From: Mucor racemosus
Lineage: Eukaryota > Mucoromycota > Mucoromycetes > Mucorales > Mucoraceae
Length of the DNA stretch: 64,000 bases
Direction: 5' to 3'
NCBI GenBank assembly: GCA_027405735.1
Contig: JAPEHQ010000002.1
Coordinates: forward strand, 124,001-188,000
In this document: positions 21,925 to 33,215 of the stretch, piece after piece
Numbering within the stretch: the first letter of the stretch is position 1
Layout: every line of letters begins with the position of its first letter
Made by a program: the position numbers and the translations under genes
The notes under the pieces: generated by a model
The model's database searches: none
The model's input: the letters and a program-made list of their open reading frames with translations, nothing else
What the model was told of the DNA's origin: nothing

Positions 21925-24065
21925 TATATCCTTAGATAGTTACTATGGCAGAACTATGCTTCCCATGGGCATAATGATCTGCACAGACGGGCAGAATAAA
22001 AACTTTTGTGCAGATCAGGCAGCCCAGATGAGCAGATCAATGAGACCAAAGTATTTTAGCCAATTTACTAAAGTATATCAAACATAATATAATTAATGAC
22101 AAAGATAATTTGAATGGTTTAAAACAAACGTGAGTTACTATGATTCAACAGAATTGCCTTATTGACGAGAGACGAGATATATCAATTTGAAATTTGGGGT
22201 TTAAAAGAGTTCTGCCCATGTTCTTCTTTCGGGAACCAAATGAGAGCAACGACAACAACCTGTTTGATAACACTAAAAGTATTTATGCCTTTGTAAATTC
22301 CTGTTTGTAACACACAAAACCTTTTTTCTTCCCTACTCTTTCCTCAGCTCTTTTATTTACGTTTAAAACTACAACAAAAAGACTAATATTTTCTTATAAA
22401 CTGAAATGAAGTAGCAGCAGGTACAAGTACATGTTTTTCCTGTTATTTATTTGGAAATAAATTATTAACTGTTAATGTTAGGGCACGTTATGATATCTTT
22501 CTCGAACAAAAAAAGCGTCCAGGACTTAATCATTTTGTTCCATTATCTACGTTATAATCAATGCTTTTTTGGTCTAAAGTCGATATCTACCTGGAGAAAA
22601 ACTGGTGATTATAAATGTGTAGTATTGACTTGATGTGAATGAATGAATAAACTCATGTTAGTCTATTTAGTTTCTAAAAAGCATTTATTTTTATTTAGTG
22701 GCGAAAAGCTAAGAAGAGGAAAACAAGATGTTGTCTTGTATATCACTACCAACTATCAAAGGTACACCATAATTATTACTTATTAGCTTGTTATTGATAA
22801 TTGATTTTACTAATAAATCAATTTTTATAGGTCAAAAGTAAGTTTGTTCTGGTAAAGCATTGAATGAATTGGCTTGGGACAAAGAGGGTAGAAAGGTGGT
22901 AATAATAGGTCCCAGTGATGGCCATGTTTATGTTTATGATGTTGGAGGGGTAAGACTAAAACTCAATGTAAATTACCTTTAAGGTAATTAATTATAAAGT
23001 AAGATTATATTATCATCAAATAAAATACCACACAATATTAACATGTATAAATATTTACAGTAATAAGCTTGAATCAAGTATGTACAGCATCGTAAATTCT
23101 TGAAAAAGTTCACACGTATTATAAAATCTCTTATTTTTAAGACTTACAAGGCTTATAAGCGGAATATTAATTTAGAAAATTATTTTTGTCCAGATCATCA
23201 ATTTTGGCATTTTTTAATTTTTTTTTTCTGGTTTTTCAAATTTAGAGTTAATTATACTACCAATTATGAAAATAAAAAATATATACATATACAGACTTTA
23301 GCGCTCTATTTGCTCAATCAAAAATAACAAACATTTTCATTGCAAAATATTACATGAAAATCCTTTAATCAAAATTCCGTTTTTGGGCCAAAAGTATAAA
23401 TTTTCATTACTTAACATTTAATATTAAGCTTTTATAAAATGTGTATTAACTATAGCTACAATTTTCTCTCACAATGTAGTATATTTAAACGTTGATTTTG
23501 GTATCAAAAATTGATTTTTCTGTTTTTTGATCAAAATCATGAGTATTGGTAAGGATAAAATGAGCCCCGAAAAATGTCCGCTACAAAAACTGAATTTTCA
23601 GACCGTACATGGTTAAGTATAAGAAAAGTTAAAAAAAAAACGCCTTTTTATTTAAAACTTAGATATACCATAATATAAAAGACTTAGCCGTTCAATCTTG
23701 CTGTCTTGCTCAATTACGGCGTCACTCTACGGGCTCGCTTTTGCAATATTTCAATAAATATATGATATGACAGACGGTTTTTCTGGTAGAAAAATGTATA
23801 TTTTATGATAATAGATATTGTCTATTTTGTTTAGTTTATGGTTTATGCGCCGTAATGCTGCTTTCAAATTGGCTGAAATGAGAAATTTATCAGGGTTTAA
23901 ATTGTGCTAAATAATGTAAAGCCTTGAAAATCCTTTTCTACATGTGTTATTTATTTTTTTTTGTTTTATTATTACAAGGATAAATTTACCGTTTGATAAG
24001 GCATACAGTATCAGACGATCAAGCTGGTATTCTTTTCTTTTATCTGAGTACACATGCTAACATAA
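21925..24065 (+). repeat. Left arm of large inverted repeat
   Basis: Reverse complement of 26205-28350. The core (about 22060-23796) is near-identical to 26489-28190, including a 10-A homopolymer at about 23631 and a 75-codon open frame that is the same in both arms. Outer (about 21925-22060) and inner (23797-24065) parts are more diverged, roughly 80-90% by eye. Confidence 0.92.
22728..22949 (+). pseudogene. Captured exon resembling dynein intermediate chain C-terminus (left copy)
   Basis: Translating 22847-22949 gives 'KALNELAWDKEGRKVVII' then 'GPSDGHVYVYDVGG', ending at a GTAAGA donor. This resembles the last WD40 repeat of cytoplasmic dynein intermediate chain (LxWDxxGRR...SDGxVYVYDVG). 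A short upstream piece (22728-22760) is followed by an intron-like gap. There is no full-length gene around it and an in-frame stop precedes the segment, so it is a gene fragment inside the repeat. Identification rests on about 34 residues. Confidence 0.5.
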
Positions 24066-24425
24066 GGGTTTAATGGTTTTAATATAGGCAGCAGTCGTTA
24101 TATGAGAGACTGATATTTTTATTTAACCGCATTCTAAGATCAAATATCATTATTTACTACTATATTATTGGAAGCATTTCTTAATTACCAGATCAAATCA
24201 AAGGCAATCATATTTATACTGTATCTACTCAATGAAAAACTAGAACTGGCTACAAACCCACGAAATGTTCCAGAAAAGTGATAGAATCTCAAATGTTATA
24301 GAAACAGAAAAAAAGAATAATCTGACGTCTTGCCTAATAATCATAGCTTTGATCGTAGCTATGTTTGAAAACAAACCTTTTTACAGCTGACAATTGTAAT
24401 CTAAAAATAGTAAGTTTAAAGAATG
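23981..24425 (+). repeat. Direct repeat Y, copy 1
   Basis: About 85% similar by eye to 28353-28765 in the same orientation ('tttgataaggcata', 'aagctggtattcttttcttt', 'tgttccagaaaagtgata', 'gatcgtagct'). Its first about 85 bp also occur inverted at 26205-26290. Confidence 0.8.
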
Positions 24426-24740
24426 TTAGTTTGTTTGAATTTTACTGTATGCGTGATAAAGTAACATTTATAATATTAGATTTGGCTTGCATATAAATTT
24501 AAGCAGTAGTAAGTCTTATTTAAATTTATGCTCGAGAAAAAATCATTGTTGCTGTAAACATTATAGCTATAAACATATTTACAAATGGTGATAATCGTAA
24601 ATATTTTGGCTCTTGCATATATTATCGGTCTACATCAACAACGCATTGAATTGTATTATTGTCTATAATCTATATTAATAAAAGCAAATGTAATTTAAAA
24701 ACCCATTATTCCAGTAAAAAATGCAATGGAATTTTGAAAA
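24426..24740. other. Spacer sequence inside the inverted repeat
   Basis: AT-rich; nothing recognisable. Confidence 0.4.
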
Positions 24741-25095
24741 CCGCACGATGCTCATGTACAAACCAATTTGTGCTCATACGACCAGCAGCTCATTATGCTA
24801 TTATGCTCATGGTCAGATTTTATTATTATGCACAAATAGAGATAATGATATGCTTATGGGCAATTTTACTATTATACACATATGGGTTATTAATGTCATG
24901 CACATGAACAGAATCTATTATAATTCTGCACATACAGGCTTAGCGTTGTGCTCGTGTGCAGTTTCTTTTGTTGTGATCATGTGCATATTGTTATTTTTTA
25001 GCCATATTCAGTGGGCACAACAGTTCGTGCTATAGTGTGCAGCCCACCTGGGCACAACGAAATTATCTTGTGCAGCACAGGTCGGCTGTAGTTGT
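24741..25095. repeat. Degenerate TGTGCA / TGCTCATG / GGGCA motif cluster
   Basis: Many short, partly palindromic words (tgtgcac, tgctcatg, gtgcag, gggcaca) recur at irregular intervals of about 15-40 bp. The same vocabulary appears at the outer ends of the inverted-repeat arms (21955-22045 and 28225-28320). Confidence 0.45.
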
Positions 25096-25948
25096 TATAT
25101 TAAAATACACTAATATAAAAGCACTCTGCTAAAAAATACATCTTATTAATTCATTGGTGTTTCATATTTATATGTTTTCTAGATGGTTATTATATCTGCA
25201 GTAAATGACAAAGTTATTTATTACTAAAGTAAAAAAAATATAAAAAATAAAAGCAGTAGAAATACAATTATAATCAGCTAAAGTTTTTATTACAAAAGAT
25301 TTCTGAAGAGTTAAAATAATTGAAAAGTATGAGGGTATTTATAGTAAATTGGAGAACTTGGATACCATCAGACTGGAATGGATATATATTTAGTAATCTT
25401 CCAGTTTTGAGTACATTGTTATTGATTTGATATTTTAACGGGTAGATTGTGTAGAGCATTGACCATAAGGGATTGTATGTCAAGTGTTACAATATTGTTG
25501 ACCTTTTGGGAAATGGTTGTTTTGTTTATTTTTGCTATATCTATTTTATGCAAACTTGATTTTTAAGGGGTAGTTTTTTATATGCTTGAATCTTATTTAT
25601 ATTGATAGTGCAACTTCGATATAGATGAGTAGTTGACTAAATTGATATCTTTGTTTATTATTATTATTGATTTGGATAGAATCCTGTTTTGATATATATG
25701 TCATTTGTGTAATTGATTGCGCCGTGATCAAGGGTGCTATCATCTACACGACATGTATGGTTCAAAAAGGGTATTTCATATTTTTAGTATGCGTTTGTTA
25801 TTGTGTTCAATTGAAGAGTTTGTTTATTATTGTTGTTCACATTTCAAGTGGCATCATATCTTATGAGCGACACATGGAATTTAGATTGTTTTATTTTTAT
25901 CAAGCGTTTTTAGTATGTAATTCCACTGCACACATGATGTAATGATCT
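25096..25948. other. Spacer sequence inside the inverted repeat
   Basis: AT-rich, no gene recognised. Confidence 0.4.
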
Positions 25949-26204
25949 GTAATTTTGGAATAACAACAAAGGTGGATAATATGCTTATCGATATCATTTT
26001 TGTTATTATAAATCGGTGATCACTGGGTCACTGAAGTTTAGTGTTCTTACTTGTAAATTAGATATTTATTAGTGAATAAATAAAAGTAAAGGGAGTGTAA
26101 CAAGACAGATGAATTTACAAGGGATCATGTAATGATTTCCTTGTAGTATTTATATGAGGAATGAGGCAAAGCTTTACATGAATGAAACTGAAATGTTTGA
26201 CTCA

Positions 26205-28350
26205 TTACACGTATTCAGATAAAAGAAAAGAATATCAGCTTGATAGTCTGATATGCCTTATCATTTATCAAACGGTGAATTTATCCTTCTTGGAATATGA
26301 AAAAAAAAAGAGAGAAACAACACATGTAGAAAAGGATTTTCAAGGCTTGGCATTATTTAGCGCAATTAAAACCCTACTAAATTGCACATTTCATCCAATG
26401 TAAAAGCAGCATTACAGCGCCTGAACTATAAATTAAGCAAAATAATAGGCAATATCTGTTACTTTAATAGAGACATTAAGCTCTCTACTAGAAAAACCGT
26501 CTGTCATATCATATATTTATTGAAATATTGCAAAAGCGAGCCCGTAGAGTGACGCCGTAATTGAGCAAGACAGCAAGATTGAACGGCTAAGTCTTTTATA
26601 TTATGGTATATCTAAGTTTTAAATAAAAAGGCGTTTTTTTTTTAACTTTTCTTATACTTAACCATGTACGGTCTGAAAATTCAGTTTTTGTAGCGGACAT
26701 TTTTCGGGGCTCATTTTATCCTTACCAATACTCATGATTTTGATCAAAAAACAGAAAAATCAATTTTTGATACCAAAATCAACGTTTAAATATACTACAT
26801 TGTGAGAGAAAATTGTAGCTATAGTTAATACACATTTTATAAAAGCTTAATATTAAATGTTAAGTAATGAAAATTTATACTTTTGGCCCAAAAACGGAAT
26901 TTTGATTAAAGGATTTTCATGTAATATTTTGCAATGAAAATGTTTGTTATTTTTGATTGAGCAAATAGAGCGCTAAAGTCTGTATATGTATATATTTTTT
27001 ATTTTCATAATTGGTAGTATAATTAACTCTAAATTTGAAAAACCAGAAAAAAAAAATTAAAAAATGCCAAAATTGATGATCTGGACAAAAATAATTTTCT
27101 AAATTAATATTCCGCTTATAAGCCTTGTAAGTCTTAAAAATAAGAGATTTTATAATACGTGTGAACTTTTTCAAGAATTTACGATGCTGTACATACTTGA
27201 TTCAAGCTTATTACTGTAAATATTTATACATGTTAATATTTTGTGGTAGTTTATTTGATGATAATACAGCCTTACTTTATAATTAATGCGCTAGAGGTAA
27301 TTTAGATTAAGTTTTAGTCTTACCCCTCCAACATCATAAACATAAACATGGCCATCACTGGGACCTATTATTACCACCTTTCTACCCTCTTTGTCCCAAG
27401 CCAATTCATTCAATGCTTTACCAGAACAAACTTACTTTTGACCTATAAAAATTGATTTATTAGTAAAATCAATTATCAATAACAAGCTAATAAGTAATAA
27501 TTATGGTGTACCTTTGATAGTTGGTAGTGATATACAAGACAACATCTTGTTTTCCTCTTCTTAGCTTTTCGCCACTAAATAAAAATAAATGCTTTTTAGA
27601 AACTAAATAGACTAACATGAGTTTATTCATTCATTCACATCAAGTCAATACTACACATTTATAATCACCAGTTTTTCTCCAGGTAGATATCGACTTTAGA
27701 CCAAAAAAGCATTGATTATAACGTAGATAATGGAACAAAATGATTAAGTCCTGGACGCTTTTTTTGTTCGAGAAAGATATCATAACGTGCCCTAACATTA
27801 ACAGTTAATAATTTATTTCCAAATAAATAACAGGAAAAACATGTACTTGTACCTGCTGCTACTTCATTTCAGTTTATAAGAAAATATTAGTCTTTTTGTT
27901 GTAGTTTTAAACGTAAATAAAAGAGCTGAGGAAAGAGTAGGGAAGAAAAAAGGTTTTGTGTGTTACAAACAGGAATTTACAAAGGCATAAATACTTTTAG
28001 TGTTATCAAACAGGTTGTTGTCGTTGCTCTCATTTGGTTCCCGAAAGAAGAACATGGGCAGAACTCTTTTAAACCCCAAATTTCAAATTGATATATCTCG
28101 TCTCTCGTCAATAAGGCAATTCTGTTGAATCATAGTAACTCACGTTTGTTTTAAACCATTCAAATTATCTTTGTCATTAATTATATTATGTTTGATATAA
28201 TTTAGTAAATTGGCTAAAATACCTTGATCTCATTGATCTGCTCATCTGGGCTGCCTGATCTGCACAAAAGCTTTTATTCTGCCCATTTGTGCAGATCATT
28301 ATGCCCATCATGGGAAGCATAATAGTTTGGTCGTAGTGAAGGATATATTT
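26205..28350 (-). repeat. Right arm of large inverted repeat
   Basis: Reverse complement of 21925-24065. Arms of about 2.1 kb are separated by a spacer of about 2.1 kb. A diverged patch lies at about 27240-27315 (left counterpart about 22960-23040), while both sides of the patch are near-identical. Confidence 0.92.
27324..27541 (-). pseudogene. Captured exon resembling dynein intermediate chain C-terminus (right copy)
   Basis: Mirror copy of 22728-22949. The coding-like stretch is identical over its roughly 100 nt. Confidence 0.5.
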
Positions 28351-28352
28351 AC

Positions 28353-28765
28353 CATTTGATAAGGCATATCAGACTATCAAGCTGGTATTCTTTTCTTTTA
28401 TCTGAATATGCGTGCTAACATAAGGGACTAATGTTTTAATATAAGTATCAGTCTATTAGAGGCTGATATTCTTATTTAACCGCATTTTAAAATCAAATAC
28501 CATTATTTACTACTATATTGTGGGACGTATTTCTTGATTACCAGATCAAATCGAAGGCAATTATATTTATATCTATCCAATGAGAAGTAAGGACTGATGA
28601 CAAACCCACGGAATGTTCCAGAAAAGTGATAAAATTTCAAATGATGTAGAAACAAAAAAAAAATAATCTAATGTCTTGTCTAATAACGATAGTTTTGATC
28701 GTAGCTACACTTAACAAACCTTTTTACAACTGACAATCGTAAACTAAAAAAGTAAGTTTAAAGAA
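28353..28765 (+). repeat. Direct repeat Y, copy 2
   Basis: Counterpart of 23981-24425. Continues into 28775-29040, which is the inverse of 25949-26200. Confidence 0.8.
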
Positions 28766-29040
28766 GGTTAATATAATGTAACGATTCAAACATTTCAGTT
28801 TCATTCATGCAAAACCTTGCCTCATTCCTTATATAAATACTGCAAGGAAATTATTACATGACCCCTTGTAGATTTATCTGCCTTGTTACACTCCCTTTAC
28901 TTTTATTTATCCACTAATAAGTATCTAGTTTACCAATAAGAACACCAATCTTCATCAATCCAGTGATCACAAATTTATAATATCAAGAATAATATCTATA
29001 AACATATTATCCACCTTTGTTGTTAGTCAAAATTACAAAT

Positions 29041-31450
29041 TGTTGCGTCCACAAGTCCGTGTTACATCCCTTGGTTACGATTATGACACAGCTTGATATG
29101 ATGGGTTCCTCTACATTGCTGTGTATTATGTTATAAAGCTCAGTTTATACTGTATGTATTGAGGAATGTGGAGCTAATATGTTTCACCTAGACTTGATTG
29201 GATATATATATAGACTCATTTTAGATTAATCATATAATCAGAGAATATGAATATAAAAAAGATGTTTCTGGTAGTCTTTCACGCATCAAATTGAATTAGT
29301 AATTAATAACATACAGTAAGTCTGATGTGATACCAAGATTATGAAATATAGAAACTTAGCTTTAATTTAAAAATTAGAAATAATTATAGATAATCGTATA
29401 ATCTGAATTACTAATTGATAATCCCTTTTCCCATATCAGCTTTAAAACCGAAAAAATTAAATTACTGCATTAGTAACTTGCATTAGAAATTTAACATAAA
29501 TACCACAATGATCCATCCAGTAGATGAATTGTTGTTGCTTTATTTTTATTAAATAGTTTGGTACATATTTTAGCTTTGAGATTGACATAATCTCCTGGCG
29601 TAATACAAATCATTAAACTACTGAGGAGATTAATTTATCGAGACTTTATATAATCAAATCAACATAAAAAGTACCATTATTTATTAAAATAAATTAAATG
29701 TGGGTTTATATAGCTATTGAAATTAGGAGATAATACGATTTAATGAACAGCAACTCATTAGATATGGCAATATTAAAAATTGTTATTGATTGATGAATGT
29801 GTATGGATATAATATGTTATACTTCAGTGGCAATAATACCATAAGCCATGTTTTATTATCAGTTTCTGGATGACAGAAACTAGCTACCGAACAATAGGAC
29901 TTGCTAAATCTGTCTAATATTTGAGATATTGTAACTCTGATAGATCAGAGGTCAGTAAGCACACTAGGTCTTACCGAATATGGATCCAATAAGCTCTTGT
30001 TGCAATGGTAAATATTTATACGGTTTATCCATATAATTGTAAAGTTTCAGCCTCTCTAAGTTGCTGTGAGGATGGGGAACTGAGAACAAGCACTTTTTTT
30101 TAAGTATTTTGTATGGGCTGTTTCAGGTATTTTTGGAAAAATTCTATAAAATTAAACTATGGTTCAAAATTGAACTTTGGAGTTGTACATTATGCGTAAA
30201 ATGAATATATATATATATAACATATCTTGATTCAATTAGCTAATAGCTGTTTCTTGAAGGAGTTTAGCACAATTTTTTTTAAAAAAACTCTCTTCCTCAG
30301 CTTAAAGAACGTAAAACAACCGGAAAAATGCTCATAATTAATGAATATTAATCCAAACGAGCCAAAAGCTTCAAAATATATACTAGAGCTGTAACAATAT
30401 TGAGAATTAAAATTTAGCATCCCATTGATTTGCTGGATGGTGCAAAACAAAGAAACCACCCACTTTCTAGTTGGGCATTTCGATGGCTTTCCAGACTATT
30501 TGAAACAAGGAATATTATCAAACCTAGCTTTGTAGCTTGTATTGTGTGTTCTAGCGGTGGCGCTGTTATGTTGGGCGATCGAAACTGAAAATCAAGAGTT
30601 TCATGTTTTTGATACGAAGCAAGGAAAAAATCGCACAATGCTACAAATAATTACTTTGAATCAAATTTTATTTACCACATTTAAATACATAGAAATAATT
30701 AACTAAAATTTATATAACATTGGGGTTGTAGGTTTTTTGCCTATCATTTATGTTAAATCTCTTTTCAATCCCATATTGAACCTGACATCTAAATGGAATT
30801 GAAATGGTATAAATAAATACTTTTAGAATGCAGGACCTGATGGTTCCTGGCTTCCTTTTTTAACTTATAATAAAGACTCTGCGTTCTCCGTGATATAATA
30901 ATCACTTGCAGTCTTTATTTTATTGTATTGGAAATAATTGTTATCTATATATAACTCTCACGGGTTTCCTTTCTTAAAAAGATATTCCTCAACGCTACGA
31001 ATGTAGACATCATTACAGTATGGATAACACAACAGATTGATTAATGAGGTTCTATTTCTTTTTCAGTGCCCGATAAGTACATGTACATTAAAAAGGAAAG
31101 CTTTTCGTATTAAACATCTTTATAGAATTGAAACAGAAAACCTTTAATTGAGCACACGTTCCTTTGTATCACAATGATTAAGCCCGCTGTGCATTTTTTA
31201 GGGATCTAGCATGATTTAGACAGTTCAGAACTTTTGATTTTTATGCTCGCAGGACATAAAATCAAACCATTTTAATATGTAAGGAAAAGAAAATATAAAG
31301 GATATTGCATTTTACAGTTGAGAGGAAGGATAAATGAGAAGAAGAAGAAAAGAGAGATATGAACAATAATGATACAATTTGAAAAATATAGAGTAAAGAA
31401 TAAAATAAAGAGTACAGTAGTAGAAAATAAATAATATATCTCTGTCGTTG
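29041..31450. other. Intergenic region
   Basis: 2.4 kb, AT-rich, with only short open frames and no recognisable protein. No RNA gene recognised. Confidence 0.5.
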
Positions 31451-32775
31451 TTAATCAGTAACATTTGGAATCGCAGTTACAGTAAGTTTTCCTCGTTGAA
31501 TTGCCTGAACAAACGCTTCTTCCATATCTAATTCAGCCTCCAAAGGTTCATTTTTATCACTAGCTTCGCTTCTGTATTCCAAAGTGACATCAACACCAAT
31601 TCGTTCGTAAACTTTAGACTTTAAGAAATCCAACGAACAATCAGCAGGTACTTTCATTGCAAACATGTCCTCCTTATGGATAATTTTAATCTTAATTTGT
31701 TGTTGTGCGACAGTTGATGTTGTTGTGGCGTTTGATTGTGCAGTAAGTTGATGAGATAAGGTTGGCCTGGGCTGAATCGAAGAAGGAGTACGATTCATGT
31801 TGTTATTTGTGCTTGGTTGAGGAGTCAAATTGTCATCGATATTTCCTACCCGAGGATCATAATCAAGTTCAATATCTCCTTCATGAATTCCAAATAGTTG
31901 TTTCTGTACAAGTTCGCTTTCTGATAAATATCTTGGAAGGTTTAAAAGGTCTTTGCAGTATTGATTCAAGTCTACTTGTCTCTCTGCTGTAATTGCTTCA
32001 TCCACAGATGTTAAAGGTCCAGGCATGAATGGTAAAATTCTCTCACGATCGGCTTTGCCAGCTTCAACTGGATAAGATTGTAATAAATTGATCTGAAAAT
32101 CATAAAAATCTATAAATTTTTAATTAATTACAATGTCTCAAATGCAATTCTTTAAATTGTATAAATTACCTTCATATAATCGATATAAAATACGATGACA
32201 GCCTTGATTGACTCGCGCATAAACTACGAACCAGTACTGATCGCCCTCCAAGATGAAAGAATCGATGGAAGTATAGGTAACAAGGTCGTATTGAGCCGAT
32301 TCTGAAGAAGATTCAGAAACTCTTGATGTAGTAACTGTACCTGCAGAAACATCTTGAGAGCCAGATACTGTCGACCTATCTTCAAAAACGCCCAATGGGA
32401 TGCTCGATGCTTCATAATTCTGTGTCATTTTTTTCCAATCATCTACACCAGGTAAATGTGCTGAATTTTGTTCATTTTGGTCAATCAATTCACCTGTCAA
32501 AGCATCACGTACTTGTACAAAGGACACTGGAATAAGACCAGGTCCACCTAATCTACCAATGGGCTTTGCAACAAACCATTCATGATTTGATTGGGCGATC
32601 ACTACAATAGCTTCTCCAGCTAATGCTTCTAATTCGTCAGGTCTCTCGGCTTTAAAATCATACATTACAACTCCATAAATTTGGTGTTTCTTTTTATTTT
32701 GACCTAAAAATAATATCAATGTTAATATAAAGTTTCATAGTTTTCTTTGTCGGGAGTTCCCGATCCTCCTTCCCC

Positions 32776-32806
<31 letters not shown>

Positions 32807-33215
32807 GGGATAGCCTACTAGACTCACCATTGATAGACATGTCTGAGAATCCAGAATCAAGTTCTGAAGTCAAAGTAGATGAAGCAGTAGATGAAGATGT
32901 TGGTCGACTAACAGGTAAACTTCGTTCTGTTTTATCAATTATTTGGAAATAAGGGACAGGTACAATTCCTTTCAAATTCGAAGCAGGATTACATGCTTCA
33001 AACCAATCTGCATCATTTTCTCTTCCTGTAACGTGGAAAAAGTCGCCCTTTTTAAATGAAATTTCATGAGGGACTTTTGCTTGATAATCGTACAGAGCCT
33101 TGATGATTTTTTTCGGTAATTCCAATGTATTGACTTGAGCTACTGGTGTCGAAATCTTTGCTTTCGTTAGTCGTCTAAGACTTTTAGAAGCTCTTTCTTT
33201 AGTAGAAAGAAACAT
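31451..33215 (-). CDS. BEM1: BEM1/Scd2-type polarity scaffold (SH3-SH3-PX-PB1)
   Basis: Complement of 33215-32828, 32703-32170 and 32109-31451; 526 aa. The last acceptor is set at 32110 because only it restores the PX core 'LYRLYEDFYDFQINLL'. Domains: SH3-1 (about 37-100, 'KALYDYQAKVPHEISFKKGD'), a Ser-rich linker, SH3-2 (about 138-200, 'VMYDFKAERPDELEALAGE'), PX (about 280-400, with 'RLYEDFYDFQ' and 'RILPFMPGP') and C-terminal PB1 (about 440-522, 'IKIKIIHKEDMFAMKVP'). Order and length match yeast Bem1 (551 aa). It gathers Cdc42, its GEF Cdc24 (through PB1) and PAK kinase at growth sites. The first intron carries a pure A run of about 25 nt (near 32778). Confidence 0.94.

Larger units (their letters stand above)
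25949..29040. mobile_element. Nested foldback element with about 0.65-kb inverted termini
   Basis: The segment 25949-26290 is the reverse complement of 28353-29040 (shared 'aacaacaaaggtggataata' end, 'gtgatcactgg', 'agtaaagggagtgtaacaag', then the Y sequence). The left terminus lacks about 340 bp of Y present at the right. The interior (26300-28345) is the right arm of the larger inverted repeat. No transposase recognised; TSD not clear. Confidence 0.55.

Noticed and set aside
23100..23327. 75-codon open frame identical in both inverted-repeat arms (also 26947-27174)
   Set aside because: Identity follows from the repeat itself. Composition is that of AT-rich random translation and no family is recognisable.
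32092..32098. Downstream TTTTCAG acceptor for the BEM1 PX exon
   Set aside because: It breaks the frame and loses the conserved 'DFYDFQ' residues; the upstream TATAG acceptor restores both.
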